Shown: positions 6,569-16,135 of the stretch, piece after piece
Position numbering within the stretch: position 1 is the stretch's first letter
Layout of the letters: each line of letters begins with the position of its first letter
NCBI GenBank assembly: GCA_963923025.1
Contig: CAWUKV010000003.1
Location: forward strand, 8,776-72,775
DNA: 64,000 nt
Source of the DNA: CAWUKV01 sp963923025
GTDB taxonomy: Bacteria; Cyanobacteriota; Cyanobacteriia; Phormidesmidales; Phormidesmidaceae
Direction: 5' to 3'
The notes under the pieces: model-generated
The model's database searches: none
Seen by the model: the letters and a program-made list of their open reading frames with translations, nothing else
What the model was told of the DNA's origin: nothing
Made by a program: the position numbers and the translations under genes

Positions 6569-9172
6569 CTACTTTGTGGTCATTGTATGCACCCCATCCC
6601 AATCACTGGGTGGCGGGGCTTGCAGATAGGCCCGTGCCCGCTCTAGGTGAATCTGAACGGCTTTGTCGAAGGGGCGAGCCTGCTCAGCCTGTTCGAACAG
6701 TTGAATCGCCTGCTGAAAGTTAGCTGACGTGTAGGCTTGGCGGCCAGTTTGGTACAGATCGAGAAAAGAGAGAACGCCGTCATCCAAAGATTTATCGCGG
6801 CTGTCGATCAGCTCATAGATTTTGACCGGCTTTCGTTTGCCTTTAACGCGGGTGAGATCGAGCTCTCTGACCCAAATATTCTCTTTGCACAGCTCGTAGG
6901 TATGCTCACTCAACACAATGTCGCAGCCGTACTGCTTGGTGATGCCCTCTAGTCGGGAGCTAAGATTGACGCCATCGCCGATGACCGTATACTCCATCTT
7001 GCGCTGGGAGCCAATGTTGCCGGAAACCACCTCACCGGAGCTGATGCCGATACCAATGCGGATTTCGGGTTGGTCTTTAGCATTGCGATCGCGATTGAAC
7101 GCCACCAGCCGATACCGCATATCCAGCGCCGCCTGCACCGACGCCCAGGCATGATTTTGCAGCGGCAGCGGTGCACCAAATACCGCCATCAGCGCATCGC
7201 CAATAAACTTATCCAGCGTGCCCTCATGGTTGAACACCGCCTCCACCATCGTCTCGAAATACTCGTTCAGCATTGAGACCACGTCCGCCGCTTCTAAGTT
7301 CTCTGTCAGGGTGGTGTAGCCGCGAATATCAGAAAAGAGAACGGTGACATCTTTACGCTCACCCACCATCAGCGCATCGTCGCCCAGGGCCATCACTCGT
7401 TCCGCCACTCCCGGCGTCATGTAGCGATACAGCGTGGTCTTCATCCGCTTTTCCTGGCTGATGTCTTCCAGCACCACCAGGCCACCACGCACGCCACCTT
7501 CCGGGTTAGTTAGCGGGTTTACCGTCAGGTTGAGGCTACGCTCTAGCAACTGTATTCGCTTAGAGTCGCTAATCTCAGGCGACTGGGTATCGCCCCACAG
7601 CCGGTAGTGGCCGTCCCCGTCAGGAATCGCCAGCACATGGGATTCATTCTCAAGCTGGTAGGCGACCCCCAGCGTCAGCGCCTGCTCTGGAACGTAGTGT
7701 TTTGCGCCATACTGTAGGCTGTCTTCCAGGCGAAACTGTAGCCGCTCCACTGGAATCACCTCCCAGATCGGGCGATTCACCAAATGGCTTTCCCAAATCT
7801 GAGCGATCTGTTTGCCCTCATCGCCATCCAGCGGGCAACCCAACAGCGCCAGCGCTGCCTCATTGATGGTGACAATGCGTCCGGCCAGGTCGGTGGAGAT
7901 TACAGCATCCGACAAACTTTGCAAAATGTCTTTTTGGTACTGCTTTTCGAGCAGTACCGCCTCAAACAGTTTGGCATTCTCTAGGGCTACCCCTGCCTGA
8001 ATATTAAATGCCCGCATGAAGGACTCATCAGAGCTAGTAAAGGCCCCTTGTGCCTTGTTAATCAGCTGGGTTACGCCAATCAGCTGGCTGTTTGAGTCAA
8101 AGACGGGCATGCAAAGAATATTGCGAGTGTGGTACCCGGTCTTTTGGTCTGCCGTAGGGTCAAAGCGATCGTCTTCGTAAGCCTTGGGGATGTTCAGAGT
8201 CTCTCCCGTGGAGGCAACATGGCCAACAATCCCCTTATCAGCAGGCTGTCGCAGGTCTAACAGCTGTTGACCATCGGCACTTTTGACCTTAGACCATAGC
8301 TCTTGTTGCCCCTCGTCCAGTAGCCATAGCGTACTGCGGTCCGCCTGCATGAGATCTCGCGCCTCAGCCATAACAGACTGTAGCGTCACCTCAAGGTCGA
8401 GGCTTTGATCGAGAGATGAGATGGCCTTAAGCAGTGCCCCCACTCCCTTTTGATTGCGAGCAGCAATATAAAAAGAGTTACAGCTCTCCAGTAAAATGCC
8501 GATGGAGCTGGCAAATTCTTCAAACGTTCTCTCATCGTCAGAAGAGAATGGCTCAACACCATGCTTGTTCAATAGCTGCACCACAGCCACCACCGTTCGC
8601 CCAGTGCTGTAGATGGGCATACACAAAATGTTGCGAGTGCGGTAGCCCGTCTTCTTATCGGTTGAGGCATCAAACCGAGGGTCGGCGTAGGCATCGGGAA
8701 TATTGAGTCGCTGTGCTGTCGAAGCGACATACCCCGCGATGCCTGCTAGCATCGGCACTCTAATTTCTAACGCGTCTTCGCCATCCCCCTGGGCAATCTT
8801 TGACCACAGTTCCTGCTTCTCTTCGTCCACCATAAAAATAGTGGTTCGCTCGGCCTGTAAAATCTCTCCAATCTTGAGGGTAAAGGCTGCCAGCAATTCT
8901 TCCAGCAGCGTTTCTAATGCCTGGTTATTGATTAGATCAATGGCTTTGAGAAAATGTCCGAACTCGTTCGTTATGCGGTCGAGCAGTTGTACAAAATCTG
9001 CGGTGGGTAGACCTCTGACCCGCTCCATCAGCCGCCCTGCCTGGTTAGACCGGGACAGAGTCGCCAAAACGCTCGTGGAACTCCCTGAAGATCGCTGCTT
9101 CAATACCCCGCTATCAGATGCTCCACTGTTAGATAATTGCCCCATAGCCTCTATGACTGGTGTGATGCCCAT
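6569..9172 (-). CDS. cyaB: GAF-GAF-PAS class III adenylyl cyclase (CyaB-like)
   Basis: The 867-residue enzyme should make cAMP from ATP. Order: GAF-A (about 88-232), GAF-B (about 250-402), PAS-like region (about 412-575), class III cyclase domain (about 605-790), short TPR-like helices (about 800-850). Catalytic residues are intact: metal-binding D615 and D659, adenine-selecting K655 and T729 (the Lys/Thr pair described for Anabaena CyaB1), transition-state N736 and R740. Both GAF domains carry an NKFDE signature (N202 K203 F209 D213 E214; N372 K373 F378 D382 E383), so cyclic nucleotide feedback is likely. No transmembrane segment is visible, so it is probably cytoplasmic. Confidence 0.9.
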   Translation of the reverse strand: MGITPVIEAMGQLSNSGASDSGVLKQRSSGSSTSVLATLSRSNQAGRLMERVRGLPTADFVQLLDRITNEFGHFLKAIDLINNQALETLLEELLAAFTLKIGEILQAERTTIFMVDEEKQELWSKIAQGDGEDALEIRVPMLAGIAGYVASTAQRLNIPDAYADPRFDASTDKKTGYRTRNILCMPIYSTGRTVVAVVQLLNKHGVEPFSSDDERTFEEFASSIGILLESCNSFYIAARNQKGVGALLKAISSLDQSLDLEVTLQSVMAEARDLMQADRSTLWLLDEGQQELWSKVKSADGQQLLDLRQPADKGIVGHVASTGETLNIPKAYEDDRFDPTADQKTGYHTRNILCMPVFDSNSQLIGVTQLINKAQGAFTSSDESFMRAFNIQAGVALENAKLFEAVLLEKQYQKDILQSLSDAVISTDLAGRIVTINEAALALLGCPLDGDEGKQIAQIWESHLVNRPIWEVIPVERLQFRLEDSLQYGAKHYVPEQALTLGVAYQLENESHVLAIPDGDGHYRLWGDTQSPEISDSKRIQLLERSLNLTVNPLTNPEGGVRGGLVVLEDISQEKRMKTTLYRYMTPGVAERVMALGDDALMVGERKDVTVLFSDIRGYTTLTENLEAADVVSMLNEYFETMVEAVFNHEGTLDKFIGDALMAVFGAPLPLQNHAWASVQAALDMRYRLVAFNRDRNAKDQPEIRIGIGISSGEVVSGNIGSQRKMEYTVIGDGVNLSSRLEGITKQYGCDIVLSEHTYELCKENIWVRELDLTRVKGKRKPVKIYELIDSRDKSLDDGVLSFLDLYQTGRQAYTSANFQQAIQLFEQAEQARPFDKAVQIHLERARAYLQAPPPSDWDGVHTMTTK

Positions 9173-9309
9173 TGCACTGGAAGATGCCTACAGAACCATA
9201 GTTCCCAAGGCAGCGCAGCAGCGATAATGCCACTGTTATACCGTGATTTGGGTGAGGTGTGAGGCGTTAGTCTATTGCGCTAGTTAGGTCGGTCAGAAGA
9301 TTGCCCCCA

Positions 9310-10857
9310 TTACTGCTCCTTCTTCAACAGCGGGAAAGCAATCACATCGCGGATGCTGGCGCTGTCGGTCAGCAGCATAACCAGTCGGTCGATGCCCATG
9401 CCCATGCCTGCTGCGGGGGGCATGCCGTACTCTAGCGCAGTCAAAAAGTCTTCATCAACGCCCTGGGCTTCGAGGTCGCCTGCCGCCTTTTTCTCGGCTT
9501 GGGCCTCCAGGCGCTGGCGCTGATCTAAGGGATCAGTCAGCTCCGAAAAGCCGTTAGCGGTTTCGCGTCCGACAATAAACAGCTCAAACCGTTCAACCAA
9601 GCCCGGCTTACTGCGGTGGGGCTTAGCCAGGGGCGAGATTTCGACCGGATAGTCGGTAATAAAGGTGGGCTGAATCAGCGTTTCTTCGACTTTCTGCTCA
9701 AAAGCTTCGTTAAGTAGGTTGCCCAGGCTGGGGCAATCGTCAATGTTGGTGATACCGGCCTGTTTGGCAGCGGTTTTGCCCTCGTCCAAATTGGCAAACT
9801 GGGTAAAGTCTAACCCCGTTTTATCTTTCACCGCGTCGTGCATGGTCGTGCGCTGCCAAGGGCGAGTCAGGTCGATCTTCTCACCCTGGTAGGTGATATC
9901 GGTGGTCCCTAACGCGTCCTTTGCAGCCGTGACAATTAGGGCCTCGGTAATGTCCATCATCTGGTCGTAGTCGATGTAGGTCTGGTAGATCTCAATCGAC
10001 GTGAATTCGGGATTATGACGGGTGGAGACACCCTCATTGCGAAAGATACGCCCCATTTCAAACACCTTCTCGAAGCCACCCACCAGCAGCCGCTTTAGGT
10101 GCAGCTCTGTGGCAATACGCAGGTACAGCTCCATATCCAGCGTATTGTGATAAGTGATGAAGGGTCTTGCCTCTGCCCCACCAGCCTCCGGCTGTAGCAC
10201 AGGGGTTTCAATTTCAATAAATCCCTGCTGGTCTAGCTGACGGCGGATAGAGGCGGTAATCAGTGCACGCTTGCGGAAGGTGTCGCGCACTTCGGGATTG
10301 ACGATCAGGTCCACGTAGCGCTGGCGGTAGCGCTTGGCTACATCAGTCAATCCGTGCCACTTGTCAGGCAGGGGCAGCAGCGACTTGGTGAGAATGGCAT
10401 ATTCCGAGACTTTGACCGACAGTTCACCTTTGTCCGTCCGCTTAAGCGTGCCCTTAACGCCCATAATGTCGCCTGCGTCGGTGAGCTGCTTCAGGTGGGC
10501 GAAGGCCTGCTCGTCCGTATCGGCCATGGCGGCCTGGATGGTTTTCTTATCCAAGTACAGCTGAATGGTGCCGGTTTCGTCTTGCAGGGTAAAGAAGGCC
10601 AGCTTGCCAAAGACTCGGCGGGTCAGGATGCGGCCCGCGATCGCAACGGCGTCTTCGATTTCTTCGCCAGCGGGCAGATCGGCATACTCGCTTTGCAGAT
10701 CGGCAGTGTGGTGCGTAATAGGCCAGTCGTAGGCGTAAGGGTTCAGGCCCAGCCGCTTAAGGTCATCCACCTTCTGTACGCGGGCGGCGCGAAGGTCGCG
10801 GTCGTCGTTAGGTTGGGAGCCAGCGTTTGAGGCGTTGGGTGTCGAGTCAGCAGCCAT
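9310..10857 (-). CDS. lysS: Lysyl-tRNA synthetase, class II
   Basis: LysRS charges tRNA-Lys. The 515-residue product has an N-terminal OB fold (residues about 65-165) and a class II core: motif 2 FRNEGVSTRHNPEF with the following SIEIYQTY, and motif 3 GMGMGIDRLVMLLTDSASIRDVIAFP near the C-terminus. Length is usual for bacterial LysS and the ATG at 10857 is unambiguous. It is flanked by non-coding stretches of about 140 and 230 nt, so it is probably transcribed on its own. Confidence 0.96.
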   Translation of the reverse strand: MAADSTPNASNAGSQPNDDRDLRAARVQKVDDLKRLGLNPYAYDWPITHHTADLQSEYADLPAGEEIEDAVAIAGRILTRRVFGKLAFFTLQDETGTIQLYLDKKTIQAAMADTDEQAFAHLKQLTDAGDIMGVKGTLKRTDKGELSVKVSEYAILTKSLLPLPDKWHGLTDVAKRYRQRYVDLIVNPEVRDTFRKRALITASIRRQLDQQGFIEIETPVLQPEAGGAEARPFITYHNTLDMELYLRIATELHLKRLLVGGFEKVFEMGRIFRNEGVSTRHNPEFTSIEIYQTYIDYDQMMDITEALIVTAAKDALGTTDITYQGEKIDLTRPWQRTTMHDAVKDKTGLDFTQFANLDEGKTAAKQAGITNIDDCPSLGNLLNEAFEQKVEETLIQPTFITDYPVEISPLAKPHRSKPGLVERFELFIVGRETANGFSELTDPLDQRQRLEAQAEKKAAGDLEAQGVDEDFLTALEYGMPPAAGMGMGIDRLVMLLTDSASIRDVIAFPLLKKEQ

Positions 10858-11087
10858 TAGATAGGATTGGGTCTGAAATTGCCAGCCCCTATCTTATCGG
10901 TCTACCGGGTAAAAGTTCCATTGACGAAGAGGCGTTCTGGCCTGAGACTCTGCAAGTGGCTGTCGTCAACTTCCCACAGCGCATTTGGGTCGGAGATCCA
11001 GATGGCACAAAGTACGGGGCCACCGTAAGTACGGAGCTACAGGGCTTACCATCACGCCGCTCAAACAGGTTTTGCTCATCACGTGGC

Positions 11088-12854
11088 CTAGGATTGTACG
11101 AGTACCGGCTGTGACTGTGCTAGGGACCAGCGGCTGGCAATGGGCATCCGCCAACCCGTACCAAAGGCACGATCGGTCACCTTTAGGACAGGCGGGGCCT
11201 GACGGCGCTTAAATTCGGCACGAGTAACCAAACGGACAATACGGTCCACGGTTGCGGCATCGTGCCCAGCAGAGACAATTTCAGCAGCGGACTGGTGCTG
11301 TTGAATCAGACGTTCGAGTACGTCGTCGAGAATATCGTAGGAGGGAAGAGAGTCTTGATCGACCTGCCCCGGTTTGAGTTCGGCACTGGGGGGCTTAATT
11401 AAGATATTTTCTGGAATAATTTCGGCAGCGCTATTGGGCCGAGTAAACCCTTGAATCAGACCAAGGTGCTTGGACTGGCCTGCCTTAGCCTGGCGATTTA
11501 GCCAGCGGCACAGGGCATAGACACGGGTTTTAGGCACATCTGCGATTACGGCTAGGCCCCCGTTCATGTCGCCATAGAGGGTGCAGTAGCCCACGGCCAT
11601 TTCAGACTTGTTGCCGGTAGAGAGCAGCAGGTTACCAAACTTGTTGGAAATTGCCATGAGCAGGTTGCCGCGAATGCGCGACTGTAGATTCTCTTCGGTT
11701 ACACCTGCTTCGGTGCCAGCAAAGAGGGATTCAAACACCTGATCGTAGCCCTGCATCAGCGGCGCAATCTTCAGCGTTTGGGCCGGGCCGCCCAAATTCT
11801 CTGTCAGCTTTTCGGCGTCGCGAACAGAGTGATCAGAGCTGTAGGGAGAGGGCATGAGCACGCTAAGGACATTTTCAGCCCCAAGGGCCGCAGCGGCAAC
11901 GGCAACAACTAGCGCTGAGTCAATGCCTCCACTGAGGCCAACAACAGCTTTTTTGAAGCCACACTTACGAGCATAGTCGCGCACGCCAAGCACCAGCGCG
12001 GACCAAATTTCTGCATCGGTGTCGGTGGTTAAAGGTGAAATGTAGGCCGTTTGCAAATCCCCGTTGTGATAGTCGATCATCTGCAAATCTGCTTTAAAGG
12101 CCGCAGCTCGACTGACAACATCGCCTTGCCGGTTCAGACATACACTGCACCCGTCAAAAATGAGATCATCATTGCCGCCCACCTGGTTGACGTAGACAAT
12201 CGGGCAACCGTGTGTCTGAGTCGCGTGGCGGATCATTTCTTCTCGCAGCTGCTGTTTGCCTACGGTGTAGGGCGACCCAGACAGGTTCACAACCAGGTCT
12301 ACGCCAGCCTCCACCAGTTCAGCCGTTGGATTTACCGGATAGGCTCGCTGCCCCCAGAAACCCTCGTCATTCCATAGGTCTTCGCAAATGGTGACACCAA
12401 TGTGGACAGGGGTACCATCAAAATCGTTGAGGAAAAAGTGATTGGGCTCTGTTCCTGACTCAAAGTAGCGGTCGTCGTCGAATACGTCGTAGGTGGGTAG
12501 CAGACGCTTATGAAAAACGGCTTTGACCTGTCCGTCTTCGAGTAGAGCCATACTGTTATAAATGGGCTTTTCACCTGCAACACCTGCGTTGGGGTTCGGT
12601 GCCACGGTACCGACCAGCACCGCCAGCCCCTTGGGAAGATCCTGGGCAACTTGCCGCAGCGTCTGCTGCATCAGGTCCACAAAGCTGGGACGGAGCAACA
12701 AATCGCGGGGCGAATAGCCGCAAAGGGAGAGTTCTGGCGTCAGTAGGAGTCTAGCTCCTTGTCCAGCAGCAGTTTGAGCCGCAGCAAGAATCTGCTGGGC
12801 GTTGTTCGCAATGTCGCCAATGGTGGGGTTGAGCTGTGCGATCGCAATCTTCAT
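11088..12854 (-). CDS. nadE: Glutamine-dependent NAD+ synthetase
   Basis: NadE amidates nicotinate adenine dinucleotide to NAD+. The 588-residue product joins an N-terminal nitrilase-type glutaminase (Glu in LLTPELSLCGY, Lys in VFHKRLLPTYDVF, Cys in VTICEDLW) to a C-terminal synthetase with the ATP-pyrophosphatase loop GLSGGIDSALV. The start is ATG 12854, with AAGGA 8 nt upstream; a TTG two codons earlier is possible. It is the last gene of pncB-nadD-nrtR-nadE, 51 nt after nrtR. Confidence 0.95.
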   Translation of the reverse strand: MKIAIAQLNPTIGDIANNAQQILAAAQTAAGQGARLLLTPELSLCGYSPRDLLLRPSFVDLMQQTLRQVAQDLPKGLAVLVGTVAPNPNAGVAGEKPIYNSMALLEDGQVKAVFHKRLLPTYDVFDDDRYFESGTEPNHFFLNDFDGTPVHIGVTICEDLWNDEGFWGQRAYPVNPTAELVEAGVDLVVNLSGSPYTVGKQQLREEMIRHATQTHGCPIVYVNQVGGNDDLIFDGCSVCLNRQGDVVSRAAAFKADLQMIDYHNGDLQTAYISPLTTDTDAEIWSALVLGVRDYARKCGFKKAVVGLSGGIDSALVVAVAAAALGAENVLSVLMPSPYSSDHSVRDAEKLTENLGGPAQTLKIAPLMQGYDQVFESLFAGTEAGVTEENLQSRIRGNLLMAISNKFGNLLLSTGNKSEMAVGYCTLYGDMNGGLAVIADVPKTRVYALCRWLNRQAKAGQSKHLGLIQGFTRPNSAAEIIPENILIKPPSAELKPGQVDQDSLPSYDILDDVLERLIQQHQSAAEIVSAGHDAATVDRIVRLVTRAEFKRRQAPPVLKVTDRAFGTGWRMPIASRWSLAQSQPVLVQS

Positions 12855-12905
12855 TGTCAAAATCCTTATTTTTAATATGTTTGTGAAGCCATTTTTGTGG
12901 AGCCA

Positions 12906-13673
12906 TTAAGTAAACACCATCGGCTTATCTTTTAGCGGCTCAAACGCCTCGGCATCAAACTGGTATAGGCTTGCCGGTCGCCCAGCCCCACGCGAGGTCT
13001 TGATGCCTGTGTCTTTTAGTACTTTGAGCTTTAGCAGGCGGGTACGAAAGTTGGAGTAGTCGGCAAATCCTTCGCCCAAAATAGAGGTGTAAAGCTGGTA
13101 TACGTCCCCCAGCGTAAACATTTCAGGCAGCACATCAAACGCGACAGGGCTATACTGCACCTTGCTTTTGAGTCGACCGTGGCCGTAGTTCAAAATCTCG
13201 TTGTGGTCAAAGGCCAGCTGGGGAATGCGATTGACCGGGTACCAGGCAATACCGCTGACGCCATCGGCAATCAGTTCGGCCTCGGCAAAGCGAACCAGGG
13301 CAAAGTAGCTAACCGATAGGTAGCGGACGCCGTAGGCATCCTCAGCTTCGCGGGGATCGCGCTGGGGGCCGCCAAAGGTGTAAAGCTGTTCGAGGTACAG
13401 ATTGTTGACTCGAATCTTTTCTGACAGCATCCGGTAAGCGGCTTTCTCTAGCGATTCGCCTTGGCGCACCAGCGTACCCGGCAGGCTCCAGGTGCTGGCG
13501 TAGGGCGGATCGTGGCGCATGACCAGCAGCACCATTAGGCGATGCTGCTCGGTATCGACCGAGAAAATAACATTATCAACACCCACCTTAAAATCAGCGA
13601 GGGCGTTAACAGAATTATCAGCTGGCGTTACCGGGTGGCTGCGTTTTTTGGGCGAGGTGAGTTTTCCAGGCAT
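12906..13673 (-). CDS. nrtR: NrtR-type Nudix-like transcriptional regulator of NAD metabolism
   Basis: The 255-residue protein has an N-terminal Nudix fold (about 28-165) and a C-terminal winged-helix-like domain (about 175-250, with NFRTRLLKLKVLKDTGIKTS). The Nudix box is degenerate: in PGTLVRQGESLEKAAYRMLS the second Gly is Thr, the catalytic RE is RM and the EE pair is EK, so hydrolysis is unlikely. This matches NrtR, an ADP-ribose-sensing repressor of NAD genes (family knowledge). Its 5' end overlaps nadD by 46 nt, and it lies between nadD and nadE, which supports autoregulation. An ordinary Nudix hydrolase is the less likely alternative. Confidence 0.82.
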   Translation of the reverse strand: MPGKLTSPKKRSHPVTPADNSVNALADFKVGVDNVIFSVDTEQHRLMVLLVMRHDPPYASTWSLPGTLVRQGESLEKAAYRMLSEKIRVNNLYLEQLYTFGGPQRDPREAEDAYGVRYLSVSYFALVRFAEAELIADGVSGIAWYPVNRIPQLAFDHNEILNYGHGRLKSKVQYSPVAFDVLPEMFTLGDVYQLYTSILGEGFADYSNFRTRLLKLKVLKDTGIKTSRGAGRPASLYQFDAEAFEPLKDKPMVFT

Positions 13674-14245
13674 GGGTAGAGGTGGTGTTCGTAGATGTAG
13701 TCTTGTACGGCAGGAGGAACCGCCTGAAGGTTAGCGGCAGCATGGCGGTAGGCGCTAGAGGAGATGTCGAACTGCTGCGGTGGGGTGGCGATCTCAACTG
13801 TTGCCCCATGCTGCCGTAGCTGATCGACCTCTCGCTCGTGGAGGGGATAACCCGGACGGGGGAAAACCAGGATTTTGGCCTGCTGAAAGATTGCGTCGGA
13901 CTGGTACCACTTGGGCATTTGCTGCACAAGGTCTGCCCCAATCACAAAGGTAAAGGTGGCCCGAGGCCAAATTTCCCTTGCCCGTTCTATGGTGACGGAC
14001 GTGAAACGATGGCTAAGGTCAGAGTGAAGCTGCACCGTGCCTGCTGAGGGCTGCTCCGGCAAGTTCTCAATCATCAGCTCCAGCATGCGCATGCGGTCTG
14101 CCAGCGGCGACTGCCCGTCTTTATAGGGATTATCTGACGCCCACACAGCCACATGATCAAATTGCTGACTGAGCCAGGAGAGAATACCGCGATGCCCCTT
14201 GTGGGGTGGGTCGGCGCTGGTGCCAAATAGGGCAATGTTTTGCAT
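13628..14245 (-). CDS. nadD: Nicotinate-nucleotide adenylyltransferase
   Basis: NadD transfers AMP to nicotinate mononucleotide. The 205-residue product begins MQNIALFGTSADPPHKGH, containing the nucleotidyltransferase HxGH motif, has GADLVQQMPKWYQ in the middle and ends with the ISSSAYR version of the ISSTxxR motif. The start is ATG 14245; the upstream extension in the frame has no family similarity. It lies 71 nt downstream of pncB and its 3' end overlaps nrtR by 46 nt, so the two are translated in different frames from one transcript. Confidence 0.92.
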   Translation of the reverse strand: MQNIALFGTSADPPHKGHRGILSWLSQQFDHVAVWASDNPYKDGQSPLADRMRMLELMIENLPEQPSAGTVQLHSDLSHRFTSVTIERAREIWPRATFTFVIGADLVQQMPKWYQSDAIFQQAKILVFPRPGYPLHEREVDQLRQHGATVEIATPPQQFDISSSAYRHAAANLQAVPPAVQDYIYEHHLYPCLENSPRPKNAATR

Positions 14246-14316
14246 CAGAAAAATCTGGGATGATGGGGTGATCATAGAGGAACTACACCGTTGTGCTCGA
14301 CCCAATGGTGTAATCG

Positions 14317-15684
14317 TCAGGATCGAGGGGTTCGCCGGGTCGTCTCGGTTAATCGCCGCAGTCCGTTAGACAGGGCCACCGTATAGTCTCCCGGCTCCTC
14401 CACGTTGCGTACGCTAGCCGGAAGCTGTTTTACCGACTGCGCAGTTCGCTGGGCAATCACCTCGACCTTCTCAGCAGGCTTAACTCGCTTGCCGTCGCTC
14501 ATGACCATCTCTAGCAAGGCTGTTTCATCGGTTTCGGTTGCTTCCACCGCTAACGCCAGCCGGTCTTTTACCGCCTGACCGTCCGCTATCCGACGAAAAA
14601 TCTGCTTGCGGCCAGGATAGGTGAGCTTGCCGCTCGATTCTTTCATGACGGGGATGCTATCGATTTCTACCAGCTTGTACACGCCGTTGACAGGACTACC
14701 CGTCACCAGTTTGGTACCAAAGCCGAAGCCGTCAATCACCGCGCCGTCGCGCTGGAGCTGCACCAGGGCACACTCGTCGAGATCGCCACTGGCAAAGATG
14801 GGGGTGTTGGGCTGGTGCGATCGCACCTGCCGAGACAGCACTGCCAAGTCCCCAGAATCTAACCGCACCCCGGTCAGCCCCGTTTCATTCTTGGCCAATC
14901 GCTGTGCTGCGGCCACTGTGTCGTAGGTGTCAATCAGCAATGGTGCACCCGGAAAGTAGCGGTGAAAGGCTTCGAAAGCGTCATCCTCGGTGCCCTCAAT
15001 CGCGGCGATCGCCATCACCAGTGCATGGGCCATGGTCCCCACCGGCTTCTGACCCAGCTTCAACGCGGCTAGCACATTGGAGGTGGCCGTCAGTCCCCCA
15101 GCCAGCGCGGCGCGGGCAGCCCAGAGCGACCCCTGGGGGCTAAAGGCCCGGCGGGTGCCAAACTCTAGCAGGGTGGCCTCGGGCCCAGCTACATCTCGCA
15201 GCCGCGCTGCCCGTGTGGCAATCAGCGTTTGGTAGTTGAGCGTATTGAGCAGGTAGGTTTCCACCACTTGGGCCTGCCACAGCGGTGCCTCCACCCGCAG
15301 CATGGGCTCATTGGCAAACACCGCCGTTCCTTCGGGTACCGCCCACACATCGCCCGTGAATCCCCCCTCCATCAGCAGTGACCAAAATCGGTCCGGCGCG
15401 TGGTCAAACAGGCCAGTCTGACGCAGGGCGTCGATTTGCGCTGAGCCAAATCGAAACTGCTCTAAATAGTCCAACGCCTGAGACAGCCCCATTGCAATCA
15501 GGTAGCCAAATCCTTCGGGTAGACGTCGGGCAAATAACTCGAAGCTAGCGGTGCGCTGGTCGAGTTCCTCACCGGCATAGCAGGCCGACATCGTGAGCTG
15601 GTACAGGTCCGTCAGCAGGCCATAATCCTCGGGCGAAATGCCCAGCGCGGGGTCAAGCAGTGACTGATGTAGCAGGCCGTTCAT
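14317..15684 (-). CDS. pncB: Nicotinate phosphoribosyltransferase
   Basis: PncB converts nicotinate and PRPP to nicotinate mononucleotide in NAD salvage. The 455-residue product shows LLTDLYQLTMSACY near the N-terminus, FELFARRLPEGFGYLIAMG, the LLEFGTRRAFSPQG stretch and the ASGDLDECA and GFGFGTKLVTG phosphate-binding segments. ATG 15684 is preceded by GAGGA at 5-nt spacing. A TTG at 15720 would overlap the palindrome that I read as the operator. It is the first gene of the NAD operon. Confidence 0.93.
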   Translation of the reverse strand: MNGLLHQSLLDPALGISPEDYGLLTDLYQLTMSACYAGEELDQRTASFELFARRLPEGFGYLIAMGLSQALDYLEQFRFGSAQIDALRQTGLFDHAPDRFWSLLMEGGFTGDVWAVPEGTAVFANEPMLRVEAPLWQAQVVETYLLNTLNYQTLIATRAARLRDVAGPEATLLEFGTRRAFSPQGSLWAARAALAGGLTATSNVLAALKLGQKPVGTMAHALVMAIAAIEGTEDDAFEAFHRYFPGAPLLIDTYDTVAAAQRLAKNETGLTGVRLDSGDLAVLSRQVRSHQPNTPIFASGDLDECALVQLQRDGAVIDGFGFGTKLVTGSPVNGVYKLVEIDSIPVMKESSGKLTYPGRKQIFRRIADGQAVKDRLALAVEATETDETALLEMVMSDGKRVKPAEKVEVIAQRTAQSVKQLPASVRNVEEPGDYTVALSNGLRRLTETTRRTPRS

Positions 15685-15704
15685 ACAATTCCTCTGACGA
15701 CTTA

Positions 15705-15719
15705 TGGTTATATTAACCA
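15705..15719. promoter_or_regulatory. Palindromic operator candidate for NrtR
   Basis: TGGTTATATTAACCA is a perfect 6-bp inverted repeat with a 3-bp centre, 20 nt upstream of the pncB start. On the minus strand it overlaps a -10-like TATAAC. Its symmetry, its place at the head of pncB-nadD-nrtR-nadE and the nrtR gene in that operon make it the best operator candidate. The assignment is inferred, not matched to a stored cyanobacterial NrtR consensus. Confidence 0.5.
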
Positions 15720-15720
15720 A

Positions 15721-16135
15721 AATACAGAAGAAGATCTCGGAAGCTTGGCGAATTTTTAATTTTTATCGGGAGGAGTATGAAATTCGATTATGCGTCAGTC
15801 TAGTACGGATGACGCTGAAGGAGGTGTGTAATAAGCAACGCGCGTGGCAGTCCTAGTTCGAGAGGGAAAGGGAAAAGGGGGGAAAGGATAAAGGGGAAAA
15901 GGGGCTCGATTGGGCCCTATTGCGCGGCTATTTCTTCAGCGGGCCTGTGGAAGGTGGGGGCTCGTTCATCGACAAGAGAAGCTGCCCCCATGGGCACGTC
16001 TGCAAAAGGGTTATATTGGTCAACTGAACTAAAACCAGTTTCTTTTTTGCGCTATCAATTCCAACAAAGATCAACCGCTAAAGATATTCTGATAAGGCGC
16101 TCGATCTTCAGTATTGAGCAAATACAGACTGTCAA
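15721..16135. other. Intergenic region between pncB and plqA with G/A-rich tract
   Basis: This 415-nt divergent region should hold the promoters of the NAD operon and of the prenyltransferase gene. At about 15863-15904 it has an almost pure purine tract made of GGGAAA- and AAGGGG-like units. Similar tracts occur near 32000, 37262, 40750, 43265 and 54542. No convincing gene is seen; the short plus-strand frame at 15954-16157 has no recognisable features. Confidence 0.5.

Noticed and set aside
6325..6723. 132-codon plus-strand frame
   Set aside because: It overlaps the cyclase 3' end on the other strand, has no family features, and the opposite strand reads more protein-like.
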